This document shows positions 45,869 through 55,104 of a stretch of DNA of 64,000 nucleotides, one piece after another. Positions within the stretch are counted from its first letter, which is position 1. The number at the start of each line of letters is the position of its first letter. The DNA is from Novosphingobium sp. 9 (GTDB lineage Bacteria; Pseudomonadota; Alphaproteobacteria; Sphingomonadales; Sphingomonadaceae): the NCBI RefSeq assembly GCF_025340265.1, contig NZ_CP022707.1, positions 2,480,501-2,544,500 on the forward strand. Direction: 5' to 3'. The notes below the pieces were generated by a model that saw only the letters and a program-made list of their open reading frames with translations, ran no database searches and was not told where the DNA came from. Made by a program: the position numbers and the translations under genes.

Positions 45869-47095
45869 ATGATCTTGAGCGATACGAAGAGTTTGGAAGG
45901 CGCCGGTCCGGCAACGAAAGTCGTCAACGCCGGGCGACGCAAGGAATGGACCGGCCCGGTGGTCAATCCCCCGGTCTGGCGTGCCAGCACGCACCTTTAC
46001 GAAAACACCGCAGCGCTCGCCGAAGGGCCGCGCCATAACGAGGATGGCCGTTTCTTCTATGGCCGCCGCGGCGCGCCGACGCAGTGGGCACTGGCCGAAG
46101 CGCTGACCGCGCTGGAACCGGGCGCCGCGGGCACCGTGCTCTACCCCTCGGGCGTTGCCGCCATCGCGGGCGTGATGCTGACGATCCTCAAGCCCGGTGA
46201 CGTCGTGCTCATCACCGACAACGCCTACGATCCCAGCCGCGCGATGGGCAAGGGCCTGCTGACCGACTTCGGCATCGAGCCGCGCTATTTCGATCCGCTC
46301 GATGTGGCAGGCTACGAAGCCCTGTTCTGCGAACGCACCCGCGCAGTGCTGCTCGAAGCGCCCGGCAGCCTCTCGATGGAGATGTGCGACCTGCCGCTGC
46401 TGGCGAAGATCGCGCGCGACAAGGGCGCGATCTCGGTACTCGACAACACCTGGGCCAGTTCGCTCGGCTTCCCCGCGCTCGAACGCGGGATCGACATCAC
46501 GCTGATGGCGCTGACCAAGCATGTCGGCGGCCATTCGGACCTGATGATGGGCAGCGCCAGCGCCGGAGCGGACCTTTACGCCAAGCTGCGCGCCCGTGCC
46601 CAGCAACTGGGCAACGTGGTCTCGCCCGACGATGCCGCCCTCGCCCTGCGCGGTCTGCGCACGCTCGATGTGCGGCTGCGGCAGGAAACCGCCAGCGCGC
46701 TGAAGATTGCCGAATGGCTCGCGCAGCGCCCCGAAGTGGCGCAAGTGCTCTGCCCGATGCTGCCCGGCGCCCCCGGACACGATGTGTGGAAGCGCGATTT
46801 CATCGGCGGCTGCGGCCTGTTCAGCTTCGTCTTCAAGGGCGGGACAATGGCGGACCGCAACCGCTTCATTGATGCGCTCGGCCTCTTCGGCATCGGCTAT
46901 TCGTGGGGCGGGTTCGAGAGCCTGGCCATTCCCATCGATCCGGCGGGCTATCGCAGCGTGATGACCTGGCCGCCGGTTGACGGCAGCGATCTGGCCGAGG
47001 CGCGCCACGGCGTGCGCCTCACCATCGGCCTTGAAGACCCGGCGGACCTGATCGCCGATATCGAACAGGCGCTCACCGCCTGGCAGCAGGCCTGA
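45869..47095 (+). CDS. metC: Cystathionine beta-lyase-like PLP enzyme
   Basis: A 408-residue Cys/Met metabolism PLP enzyme (fold type I). STHLYENTAALAEG, FFYGRRGAPTQWALAEAL, SGVAAIAGVMLTIL and ALTKHVGGHSDLMMGS (lysine binding PLP about residue 213) are typical; GLFGIGYSWGGFESLAIP and VRLTIGLEDPADLIADIEQAL close it. Cystathionine beta-lyase is the best match; the sequence alone does not exclude gamma-lyase activity. A TTG at 45875 has GGAG six bases upstream and may be the true start (406 residues). It follows the Pro-rich membrane protein. Confidence 0.9.
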   Translation: MILSDTKSLEGAGPATKVVNAGRRKEWTGPVVNPPVWRASTHLYENTAALAEGPRHNEDGRFFYGRRGAPTQWALAEALTALEPGAAGTVLYPSGVAAIAGVMLTILKPGDVVLITDNAYDPSRAMGKGLLTDFGIEPRYFDPLDVAGYEALFCERTRAVLLEAPGSLSMEMCDLPLLAKIARDKGAISVLDNTWASSLGFPALERGIDITLMALTKHVGGHSDLMMGSASAGADLYAKLRARAQQLGNVVSPDDAALALRGLRTLDVRLRQETASALKIAEWLAQRPEVAQVLCPMLPGAPGHDVWKRDFIGGCGLFSFVFKGGTMADRNRFIDALGLFGIGYSWGGFESLAIPIDPAGYRSVMTWPPVDGSDLAEARHGVRLTIGLEDPADLIADIEQALTAWQQA

Positions 47096-47097
47096 TC

Positions 47098-48168
47098 GTG
47101 GCGGGGGTAACGGTACTTCCCATGGCCGTTACCTCCCCTGCGGCGGTGCCCGCCGCCGCCGCGACCGGCGCGCCAATCTCCCAAGCCGCAGGCCCCTCGG
47201 TCAGCGGTGCCGAAGGCCTGCGCGATGCCGTCTCGGCCAAGAGCCATGCCATCGGCGGCGTGGTCGATACGCTCGATTCGCTCGCCGTGCAGGTCGGCCA
47301 CAGCCGCGTCTCGGTGTGGGATCTGGCGGTCGTGATCTTCGTCGTGGTCATGGTGATCGTGGTGGCATGGAGCGCCAGCCGCGTTTCGCAGCGCCTGATC
47401 GAACGCGCGACCCGCTTCGATGCCAGCCAGCGCCTGCTCGCGCACAAGCTGGTCAGCCTGCTGATCTGGAGCATCGCCATCCTTGTCGGCGTCGATGCGG
47501 CAGGGATCGATCTGACCGCCTTCGCGGTGTTCTCCGGCGCGTTCGGCCTTGCCATCGGTTTCGGCCTGCAAAAGACTTTCGGCAATCTGATCGCCGGGAT
47601 CATCCTGCTGATGGACAAGTCCATCAAGCCGGGCGACGTCATCGGCATCACCGATCAGGGCGGCAAGCTGACCTTCGGGCAGATCCGCCGTATCGGCATC
47701 CGCGCCGTCTCGCTCACCACGCGCGACCAGAAGGAATACCTGATCCCCAACGAAAACCTGATGATCAATCAGGTGGAGAACTGGTCCTATTCCAGCCGCA
47801 ACGTGCGCATCCAGATCCCCGTCGTCGTCTCCTACACCACCGATATCCAGCAGGCCGAAGACCTGATGCTGGAGGCGGCGCGATCGGTGAAGCGCGTGCT
47901 CGTCACCCCGCCCCCCACGGTGTGGCTCGACAGTTTCGTGGACAACGGCGTCAGCTTCGTCATCAACTGCTGGATCACCGATCCCGAGGAAGGCGTGGGC
48001 AATGTCCGCTCGGACGCGCTCAAGACGCTGTGGCGGCTGTTCCGTGAGAACGGCATCGAACTGCCCCTGCCCCAGCGCGACATCAACTTGCGCGATACCG
48101 CAATCGTGCGGGAGGCGCTGGCGCGGCTGGGTAAAGGCGTGGGCGACACAGGAGAGGATGCATCATGA
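47098..48168 (+). CDS. Small-conductance mechanosensitive channel (MscS family)
   Basis: A 356-residue protein starting at GTG two bases after the metC stop. After a hydrophilic N-terminus come three membrane segments; the last, TAFAVFSGAFGLAIGFGLQKTFGNLIAGIILLMD, is the pore-lining helix of MscS, and KSIKPGDVIGI starts the beta domain. NENLMINQVENWSYSS is another MscS signature. It releases solutes under hypo-osmotic shock. The C-terminus overlaps the VOC gene start. Confidence 0.92.
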   Translation: MAGVTVLPMAVTSPAAVPAAAATGAPISQAAGPSVSGAEGLRDAVSAKSHAIGGVVDTLDSLAVQVGHSRVSVWDLAVVIFVVVMVIVVAWSASRVSQRLIERATRFDASQRLLAHKLVSLLIWSIAILVGVDAAGIDLTAFAVFSGAFGLAIGFGLQKTFGNLIAGIILLMDKSIKPGDVIGITDQGGKLTFGQIRRIGIRAVSLTTRDQKEYLIPNENLMINQVENWSYSSRNVRIQIPVVVSYTTDIQQAEDLMLEAARSVKRVLVTPPPTVWLDSFVDNGVSFVINCWITDPEEGVGNVRSDALKTLWRLFRENGIELPLPQRDINLRDTAIVREALARLGKGVGDTGEDAS

Positions 48169-48545
48169 GTGTAACCGGCATCGGTGTGACTGGCATCGGC
48201 GGACTGTTCTTCCGCGCCCGCGATCCCGAGGCGCTGGCGGCGTGGTATCACCAGTATCTCGGCATCGGCCCCAATACCGAAGGCGACGGCTACGAGCCCT
48301 GGGCGCAGCAAGCCGGGCCGACGGTGTTCATGCCCTTCCCCGCCGATACCGATTACTGGCCTGCCGAGCGGCAGTGGATGCTCAACCTGCGGGTCGCCGA
48401 TCTCGACGCGCTGATCGCGAAATTACAGGCGGACGGGATTGCCGTGGCGACCAACCCGGAATGGGATTCGCCCGAGATGGGCCGCTTTGCGCGCATCCAT
48501 GACCCGGAAGGCCATGCGCTGGAGCTGTGGCAGCCGCCAGAATAA
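48165..48545 (+). CDS. VOC family (glyoxalase-like) protein
   Basis: A 126-residue vicinal-oxygen-chelate protein. GIGGLFFRARDPEALAAWYHQYLGIGP and the second half (NLRVADLDALIAKLQADGIAV; RFARIHDPEGHALELWQPPE) form the paired beta-alpha-beta-beta-beta units, with metal-ligand candidates in HDPEGHALELW. The substrate is unknown; many relatives are annotated as glyoxalases or dioxygenases. It is translationally coupled to the mscS gene. Confidence 0.85.
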   Translation: MSVTGIGVTGIGGLFFRARDPEALAAWYHQYLGIGPNTEGDGYEPWAQQAGPTVFMPFPADTDYWPAERQWMLNLRVADLDALIAKLQADGIAVATNPEWDSPEMGRFARIHDPEGHALELWQPPE

Positions 48546-48551
48546 GGGCGC

Positions 48552-49450
48552 TCAGTTGGTCTGGCGGTGCAGCTCGCGCTCCGGCTCCAGCCGGTTGCGG
48601 CCCTTGGCGCGGGCGCTGAACAGCGCCATCTCGGCGCGCTCCAGCGTGCTGTCGAGGCTCTGGGCAATACGCACGACGCCGCCGCTGGCGGTCAGGCGCA
48701 GGCCATCGTTGCCCAGCACCTCGTGCCGCTCCGAAAGCGTCGAGACCACGCGGGCGCAGATCGCACGCGCGGCTTCGGGCGTGGTGCGCGGAAGCAGCAC
48801 GGCGAAACGCTCAGAGCCGATGCGCGAGATCACGTCTTCCTCGCGCAGGGTCTCGCGCAGGAGATCGGCGAACGTGCAGAGCACATCGTCCCCCGCGCCT
48901 GCCCGTAGCGCATGTTGATCGCCTTGAAGAAATCGATCCCGAACAGCGCAACGCAGCCCTCGATCCCGCGCGTGAGCATGTGCTCCAGCATCGAGACGAA
49001 GGCCCGGCGGTTGCTGAGCCCGGTCAGCGCATCGCTGTAGGTGGCGGCGAACAGCTGGTCGCGCAGCGCGCGGCGCTCGTCCACCGAGCGCAGGATCGCC
49101 AGTGCGCCCCAGGCCTTGCCGTCGTTGCGGTGGAGCGCGCGGCAGCGGATCTCGAACCAGCTTTCGCGCGCATCGGTGGTGACGGCGGGAAATTCGACCC
49201 AGCCGCTCTCGCGCCCGGCAATCGCCTCGGCCAGTGCGGTAGCCACGCGGGCAAGGTGCGAGGGTTCGACGAGATCCGGCAACGTCTCGATCCCGTTCGC
49301 GGCGCCCGACTGGCCGACCAGCCGCGCCAGCGCCGGCGAACTCTCGACGATATGGCCGCTCGCATCGATCTTGAGGATGATGTCCGGCCCGCCCTCGGCC
49401 AGCATGCCGTAGAGCGCCGAAGTCTCCTGATCGGTGATGGTTATCGGCAT
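48552..49450 (-). CDS. PAS-GGDEF protein with degenerate active site (frameshifted in this sequence)
   Basis: Residues 1-130 form a PAS domain and the rest a GGDEF domain (DALTGLSNRRAF at about 140-151). The active site is degenerate: the signature reads GSERF (212-216) and the first motif GIDFFKAINMRYG lacks the usual NDxxGH. The inhibitory I-site RxxD (REED, 203-206) is kept exactly five residues before GSERF, so it may bind cyclic-di-GMP instead of making it. As given, the frame breaks at the C5 run 48890-48894; one added C restores GQARGDDVLC and gives 299 residues. The ATG at 49450 is chosen; a TTG at 49468 is possible. Confidence 0.83.
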
Positions 49451-49580
49451 GGGCGGTTTTTCCGTCAAAGTCTCAAAACGTTAGATAACGGCGTAAAATA
49501 CGTGTTAATCGGGTTATTTAACGCACTGGAAACAATAGCTTATAATACCACTTCGTGGCACCTTGCGAAAGTCAGGCACT

Positions 49581-50237
49581 TTACAGGTCGATCATCACGC
49601 GCACCCGCTCGGGCGAAATGCCCAGTGCGAGCGCGATATCTTCACGGGCTTTCGCCACCGCCTCGCCCACGCCCGAACCGATCCCGGAGATCGAGCGGCG
49701 GGGTCGAAGATCCGCCGTTGTCACGCCAAGCGCCGCGGCCAGTCCTTCGAGTCTTTCGGCCACCGGCTTCGCCCGCCCCTGCTCCCAGGCCCAGACGGTC
49801 GGCTTGCTGACGCCCAGCGCGGCAGCCAGTTGCGCCTGCGTCAATCCGCGCGCCTTACGCAAGCGATAAAGGCGCTCGGCAAAACCGCCTTCCGTCTGCG
49901 AACCTGCCGGCAAGCCGACACTCTCGGCCCGCGCGCGCAGGCGAACCGCACTCAGGACATGGGGCGGCAAGCTTTGGGCGAACGCGCAGCCGAACAGATC
50001 ATCCACCGACCAGACGACATGCGCACCGACGGAGCCTGCCTCCGGCAGATCCACATCGATCGTCTCGCCCGGCGCGAGTATCGTGTCCGTCTGCAGCAGA
50101 GCCCCGGTTTCGGAAATGTTGAGCACACGCACCAGCGCGCCCGTACTCCCCGCTGCGCCCGTGGTTTCGAGCAGCAACCGACGGCGTGGCGCGCGGGCCG
50201 CTCCGGGTGTCTCCTCAAAATGGGCATCGATGGCCAC
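49581..50237 (-). CDS. PilZ-HTH fusion regulator
   Basis: A 218-residue protein. Residues about 15-98 resemble a PilZ domain: RAPRRR (15-20) stands for the RxxxR motif and NISETG (40-45) for D/NxSxxG, with HVVWSVDDLFGCAF following. Residues 120-177 are an XRE helix-turn-helix (RLRKARGLTQAQLAAALGVSKPTVWAWEQGRAKP). A cyclic-di-GMP-binding domain joined to a DNA-binding domain suggests a transcription factor that responds to the second messenger. It lies between the degenerate GGDEF gene and the GGDEF-EAL gene. Binding of cyclic-di-GMP is inferred from motifs only. Confidence 0.78.
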   Translation of the reverse strand: MAIDAHFEETPGAARAPRRRLLLETTGAAGSTGALVRVLNISETGALLQTDTILAPGETIDVDLPEAGSVGAHVVWSVDDLFGCAFAQSLPPHVLSAVRLRARAESVGLPAGSQTEGGFAERLYRLRKARGLTQAQLAAALGVSKPTVWAWEQGRAKPVAERLEGLAAALGVTTADLRPRRSISGIGSGVGEAVAKAREDIALALGISPERVRVMIDL

Positions 50238-50286
50238 GTCTGCGCTCCAGGTTCGCTGAACAGAGACCCTGGCAGACCGACCTTAA

Positions 50287-50314
50287 GATTCGGTTAGGTG
50301 CCGACTAACGAATC
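50287..50314. promoter_or_regulatory. Hairpin in the divergent region of the cyclic-di-GMP cluster
   Basis: GATTC(G)GTTAG pairs with CTAACGAATC around a short loop, with one bulged G. It lies 49 bases upstream of the PilZ-HTH start in a 202-base AT-rich gap. It could be an operator for the PilZ-HTH protein or a leader structure of either divergent gene. Confidence 0.4.
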
Positions 50315-50351
50315 GCGAATCGGATTTCGCAATTTTCCACGCCACACAAAC

Positions 50352-50376
50352 TACGGAAATTACGTGATTTTCCGTA
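50352..50376. promoter_or_regulatory. Inverted repeat upstream of the MHYT-GGDEF-EAL gene
   Basis: TACGGAAA and TTTCCGTA (8 bp each) flank a 9-base AT-rich spacer, 63 bases before the GTG start of the MHYT protein. Its size and symmetry fit a dimeric regulator site; the adjacent PilZ-HTH protein is the obvious candidate. Confidence 0.42.
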
Positions 50377-50439
50377 TCATTTACCCGGTGTTTACGAACA
50401 TACCCCTAGGAAATCCGTACAAGTATAACGGGACGCACC

Positions 50440-53256
50440 GTGTTCGACATTCTGACCTGCATTCGTGACGAGCACGATGTGCGACTCGTCGCCCTCGCTG
50501 CTGCGATCTGCTTCCTCTCCTCGCTGGCAGCCGTGCTGCTGCTGCGCCAGGCCCGCCTTGGCGCCAAGGACGAGCGCCTGCGCTGGCGCTATCTTGCGGG
50601 GATAGGCGGCGGCTTCGGCGTCTGGGCAACCCACTTCGTGGCGATGCTCGGATACACGCCGGGCGTAGTGATCGGCTACGACACCCTGCTGACCGTCATC
50701 TCGCTGGCCCTGCCGATCGTCACCACCTGCTTCGGTTTCTCGATCGCGCTCGACCATCGTTCACGCGCCGGGCTGCTGATCGGCAGCCTTGCCACGGGCG
50801 CGGGCTTTGCCGCCATGCATTACACCGGCATGGAAGCGATGACGCTTCCCGCCACGCTGCACTGGGAACCGGGCCACGTCGTTGCTTCGGTCGTGCTGGC
50901 GATCGTGCCCACCCCTTTCGCGATGTACTGGGCGCTGCACGGCTGCCGCCTGACCTCGATCCTTTCGGCAACCCTCAGCCTGACGCTTGCCGTCGTGCTG
51001 CTGCACTTCACGAGCATGGCCGGGCTGCACCTGACGCCGAACCGCCTCGATCCCTACGGCCTGATCATCGCGCCGCACATCATGGCTTCGGTCATCACCG
51101 CCATCTCGCTGAGCCTGCTGGCGCTGCTGATCACAGCCCTGATCATCCATCGCCGCACCCGCGAGGCCATCCATGCCAGCGAGCGTCAGTTCTCGTTTCT
51201 GGTACGCGGTATTTCCGATTGCGCGATCTACATGCTCGATACCGAGGCCCATGTCGCCAACTGGAACGCCGGTGCGCAGCGACTGAAAGGCTATAGCGCC
51301 ATCGAGGCTATCGGCATGCCGCTGGCCGCTTTCTACACGCCGGAGGATCGCGAAAGCGGATTGCCGGAGCGCGCGATCGCCACGGCTCTGGCCGAAGGCA
51401 AGTTCACGGCAGAGGGCTGGCGCATGCGCCGCGACGGCACCCGGTTCTGGGCTCACGTCACTATCGAGCCGTTTCGCAATCATGACGGTGTGCATATCGG
51501 CTTTGCCAAGATCACCCGCGACATGACCCGCTTCAAGGAACACAACGACCGGCTCGAAAACACCTCGCGCCAGCTCGACACCGCGCTTGCCCACATGCAC
51601 CAGGGGCTGTGCCTGTTCGATGCGGACGAACGCATCGTACTGCGCAATCGTCGTTTCCTTGAAATGTACAATCTGCCTGCGGATGCCTGCCCGCCCGGCA
51701 CCTCGCTGGACGAGGCCATTCTGGAAGCGCTGACCGCGCGCCTCGGCGATCGCCCCAGCGCGGAGCGACTGGCCCTTTCCAACGATGCCATCCACCGCGC
51801 CGTCAACACGCCGGATTATCCAGCAGAAGTGTTCGAGTACGGCGCCCTGTCCGTCTCCATCGTCAGCCGCCGCATGGACGACGGCGGATGGGTGACGACC
51901 TTCGACGACGTGACCGCACAGCGCCAGTCCGAAGCGCGTATCGAGCATATGGCGCTGCATGACGGCCTGACCGGCCTGCCCAACCGCACCCGTTTCGAAC
52001 TGTGGCTGGACGAGCATCTTCCCGAGGCGGAGCGCGCTGGCCGCAAGCTGGCCCTCGTCATGCTCGACCTCGACCGGTTCAAGGAAATCAACGACACCTG
52101 GGGGCACTCCTGGGGCGATGTCGTGCTCGTCGAATTCGCGCGTCGCCTCGGTCTGGACCTTCAGGAAGACGAGATCGTCGCGCGTCTGGGCGGCGACGAG
52201 TTCGCGCTGGCCAAGGAATATTCCAATCAGGCGGACCTCGCCGAATTCCTGCGTCGGGTGACAGGTGCCCTGTCGCAGCCGATCGTCCATGAGGAACAGG
52301 AACTGCCGATCGGCGGCAGCGTCGGCGTAGCGGTATTCCCGCAGGATGGCGGCGACCGAGAGGCGCTGCTGAACAATGCCGATCTGGCCATGTATCGCGC
52401 CAAGTCGCAGCTGATCGAGCAGCTGTGCTATTACGAGCCGAGCATGGACGAAAGCGCGCGCGAGCGTCGCCAGATCGCCAACGACCTGCGCCACGCGGTC
52501 GACCGGCGCGAACTCGCGCTGCTCTACCAGCCGCAGCACAACCTGCGCACGGGCGCGCTGTCAGGCTACGAAGCCCTGCTGCGCTGGCATCATCCCTCGC
52601 GCGGGATGGTATCGCCGATGGACTTCATTCCCATCGCCGAGGAAACCGGGCTGATCATCCCCATCGGCGAATGGGTCATGCGACAGGCCTGCCGCGAAGC
52701 CTGCCTGTGGCCCACCGAGGAACGCGTGGCGGTGAACCTTTCCCCCGTCCAGCTGGTGCAGCCCGGCCTTGTCGACGTGGTGACGCGCATTCTTCGGGAA
52801 ACCGGGCTCCCGGCTCATCGGCTGGAGCTGGAGATCACCGAGACCGCGATCATCTCGGACAAGGCGCGCGCGCTGGCGAACCTGCGCCAGATCAAGGAAC
52901 TGGGCGTTGCCATCGCGATGGACGATTTCGGCACCGGCTATTCCTCGCTCGATACCCTGCACGCCTTCCCGTTCGACAAGATCAAGATCGACAAGTCGTT
53001 CCTGATCGAATCGGACACGAACAATCAGGCGCTGGCGATCATTCGCGCGGTGCTGGCGCTGGGCCAGTCGCTCAACATCCCGGTTCTGGCCGAAGGTGTA
53101 GAGACGGGCGTGCAGTACGAGTTGCTGATCGCCGAAGGCTGCGAGGAAGCGCAGGGCTATTACCTTGGCCGTCCCGCCGCGCCGCCCAGCCTCGTCGCGG
53201 CGAACGACATCTTTCGCAAGGCGCAGGCCGATGCGCGGACAGCCGTGAACGACTGA
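50440..53256 (+). CDS. MHYT-PAS-GGDEF-EAL cyclic-di-GMP enzyme
   Basis: A 938-residue protein starting at GTG. Residues 1-240 hold seven hydrophobic segments with three MHYT-type motifs (WATHFVAM at 62, AMHYTGM at 125, LHFTSM at 188), a putative metal or diatomic-gas sensor. A PAS domain (about 245-365) and a PAS-like region (375-495) follow, then GGDEF (intact LGGDEF at 583-588) and EAL (YEALLRW at 710, with DDFGTGYSS and AEGVET conserved). The I-site RxxD is absent (LQED), so feedback inhibition should be weak. Both a cyclase and a phosphodiesterase site appear complete; net activity cannot be told. Confidence 0.92.
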   Translation: MFDILTCIRDEHDVRLVALAAAICFLSSLAAVLLLRQARLGAKDERLRWRYLAGIGGGFGVWATHFVAMLGYTPGVVIGYDTLLTVISLALPIVTTCFGFSIALDHRSRAGLLIGSLATGAGFAAMHYTGMEAMTLPATLHWEPGHVVASVVLAIVPTPFAMYWALHGCRLTSILSATLSLTLAVVLLHFTSMAGLHLTPNRLDPYGLIIAPHIMASVITAISLSLLALLITALIIHRRTREAIHASERQFSFLVRGISDCAIYMLDTEAHVANWNAGAQRLKGYSAIEAIGMPLAAFYTPEDRESGLPERAIATALAEGKFTAEGWRMRRDGTRFWAHVTIEPFRNHDGVHIGFAKITRDMTRFKEHNDRLENTSRQLDTALAHMHQGLCLFDADERIVLRNRRFLEMYNLPADACPPGTSLDEAILEALTARLGDRPSAERLALSNDAIHRAVNTPDYPAEVFEYGALSVSIVSRRMDDGGWVTTFDDVTAQRQSEARIEHMALHDGLTGLPNRTRFELWLDEHLPEAERAGRKLALVMLDLDRFKEINDTWGHSWGDVVLVEFARRLGLDLQEDEIVARLGGDEFALAKEYSNQADLAEFLRRVTGALSQPIVHEEQELPIGGSVGVAVFPQDGGDREALLNNADLAMYRAKSQLIEQLCYYEPSMDESARERRQIANDLRHAVDRRELALLYQPQHNLRTGALSGYEALLRWHHPSRGMVSPMDFIPIAEETGLIIPIGEWVMRQACREACLWPTEERVAVNLSPVQLVQPGLVDVVTRILRETGLPAHRLELEITETAIISDKARALANLRQIKELGVAIAMDDFGTGYSSLDTLHAFPFDKIKIDKSFLIESDTNNQALAIIRAVLALGQSLNIPVLAEGVETGVQYELLIAEGCEEAQGYYLGRPAAPPSLVAANDIFRKAQADARTAVND

Positions 53257-53278
53257 TCCCGCGCGCGAGGGACTTGCT

Positions 53279-54172
53279 TCAGAGCAGCAGGTCGTCCTGC
53301 GGCAGGAGCGCGGGCGGCAGGTCCGTATGGCCCAGCATCGCGAGCATCTCGCGCTCCACCGTGCGGGCCATGGCATCGAGCGGGAGATCGTTGGTCTCGG
53401 TGCCGAACGGGTCTTCCATCTCGTCGCCCAGCGAATCGAGGCCGAAGAAGGCATAGCTCACCAGCAGCACCGGCAGCGGCGTCCACCAGCCCAGCGCGGA
53501 AACCAGCGCGAAGGGCAGCAGCAGGCAGAAGCCGTAGGCCGTGCGGTGCAGCAGCAGCGTGAAGGCATAAGGCAGCGGCGTCGCCTTGATCCGCTCGCAG
53601 GCGCCCTGCACCCCCGACAGCGCCGCAAGCTGCGTTTCCAGCACCGAATAGTGCATCGGCTCGATCGCGCCTTCGCGCATCAGCCGGGCCGCTGCGATGC
53701 CCACGCTGCGCAGCGCTGCGTCCGTGGGATTGGGTGTGCCCGGCGCGAGGTCTGGCACGAACGGGGCGATGGCCTGCTCCTCGTCCAGCCCGCGCAGCTT
53801 GGCGGCAAGGCCCTTGGTGAAGCCGATCACGCCCAGCGCCAGCACTTCGCGCTGCGCCGGGTCGATCGTCGCGATCTGGCGGGCGAAGGCGCGCGAGGAG
53901 ATGATCAGCTGCCCCCATTGCTTGCGCCCTTCCCACCAGCGGTCGTAGCAGGCGTTGTTGCGGAAGCTCATGAAAATCGACAGCGCCAGCCCGATCACCG
54001 CGAACGGCGCTGCCGCCAGATGCGCGCCCGATGCCATGCCGTGGTCCATCAGCGCGACCGCGATCACCGAGACCATCATCATGAACGCCAGCCGCTTCCA
54101 GATGCGCGGCACCACCGATCCGCGCAGGTGAAAGAGAATGTCGACAAGGCCAGGCTGCGGGCGGACGATCAT
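53279..54172 (-). CDS. Bestrophin family ion channel protein
   Basis: A 297-residue membrane protein. MIVRPQPGLVDILFHLRGSVVPRIWKR is the family start, SIFMSFRNNACYDRWWEGRKQWG is the conserved bestrophin/YneE motif, and FFGLDSLGDEMEDPFGTETNDLPLD carries the acidic cluster. The ATG at 54172 has GGAG seven bases upstream; the frame stays open to 54232. Bacterial members form pentameric channels, cation-selective in the one well-studied case. It converges with the MHYT gene and is divergent from cobA. Confidence 0.85.
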   Translation of the reverse strand: MIVRPQPGLVDILFHLRGSVVPRIWKRLAFMMMVSVIAVALMDHGMASGAHLAAAPFAVIGLALSIFMSFRNNACYDRWWEGRKQWGQLIISSRAFARQIATIDPAQREVLALGVIGFTKGLAAKLRGLDEEQAIAPFVPDLAPGTPNPTDAALRSVGIAAARLMREGAIEPMHYSVLETQLAALSGVQGACERIKATPLPYAFTLLLHRTAYGFCLLLPFALVSALGWWTPLPVLLVSYAFFGLDSLGDEMEDPFGTETNDLPLDAMARTVEREMLAMLGHTDLPPALLPQDDLLL

Positions 54173-54318
54173 CTGGAGGCTCCGGTATGGAACCCTCGCC
54201 ATGACGCGGTGCAAAAAGGGCGCAGTCCGCATCGAAAGCGACGGTCTAAAGCTGTGCTACCCGCCCCATTAGCCTTTGTGGCTGGAAAGGCCAGACGTTC
54301 GGGCGCATCTCGCCTGTC

Positions 54319-55104
54319 ATGACCATGACACCTGCAACCCCCAAAGGCCGAGTCCATCTCGTCGGCGCCGGTCCGGGCGATCCCGACCTGCTGACGCTGC
54401 GCGCCGCGCGGCTGCTGGAAGGCGCCTCGCTGGTGGTGCACGATGGCCTCGTCGACACCGCGATCCTTGCCATGGTGAACCCGGCGGCAGAGCGGATCTC
54501 GGTCGCCAAGGCGCGCTCGCGCCACACGATGCAGCAGGAGGACATCAACGCCCTGCTCGTGCGCGAAGCCCTTGCGGGCCGCGACGTGGTACGCCTCAAG
54601 GGCGGCGATCCCTTCGTATTCGGACGCGGCGGCGAAGAGGCCGAGGCCTGCCGCGCCGCCGGTATCGAGGTTGAGGTCGTCCCCGGCATCTCCTCCGCGC
54701 TGGGCGCTTCGGCTGCCGCGCAAATTCCGCTGACCCACCGCGATCACGCCTCGATCGTCTCGTTCGTGGCGGGCCAGTGCAAGGGCCTGACCGAGCAGGA
54801 CTGGTCCGGCCTTGCCGGCAAGGGCCGCACGCTCGTGATCTTCATGGGCCTCGCCACCGCCGCGCAGATCAGCGAGAAGCTGATGGCCGACGGTCTTGCC
54901 CCCGATGTGCCCGTCGCCGTGATCGAGAACGCCACCCGCGCGCAGATGCGCGTGCTGCGCAGTCCGCTCGCAGGCCTTGAGGCCCTCGTTTCCTCGCACC
55001 GGGTGAAGAGCCCGGCGCTCATCGTCATCGGCGATGTTGCCCGCGCGCGCGGCGACCTTGCCGATCATACCATTCGCGCTCTGGCGCTGGAGGCAGGCAA
55101 GTGA
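54319..55104 (+). CDS. cobA: Uroporphyrinogen-III C-methyltransferase
   Basis: A 261-residue SAM-dependent methyltransferase. GRVHLVGAGPGDPDLLTLRAARLL, LVVHDGLVD and VVRLKGGDPFVFGRGGEEAEA are diagnostic, and PLTHRDHAS and the ATRAQMRVLRSPL region follow. It makes precorrin-2 for siroheme. No CysG-like oxidase/ferrochelatase domain is fused; that step must be done elsewhere. It starts the sulfite reduction operon; its stop overlaps the DUF2849 start. Confidence 0.93.
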   Translation: MTMTPATPKGRVHLVGAGPGDPDLLTLRAARLLEGASLVVHDGLVDTAILAMVNPAAERISVAKARSRHTMQQEDINALLVREALAGRDVVRLKGGDPFVFGRGGEEAEACRAAGIEVEVVPGISSALGASAAAQIPLTHRDHASIVSFVAGQCKGLTEQDWSGLAGKGRTLVIFMGLATAAQISEKLMADGLAPDVPVAVIENATRAQMRVLRSPLAGLEALVSSHRVKSPALIVIGDVARARGDLADHTIRALALEAGK

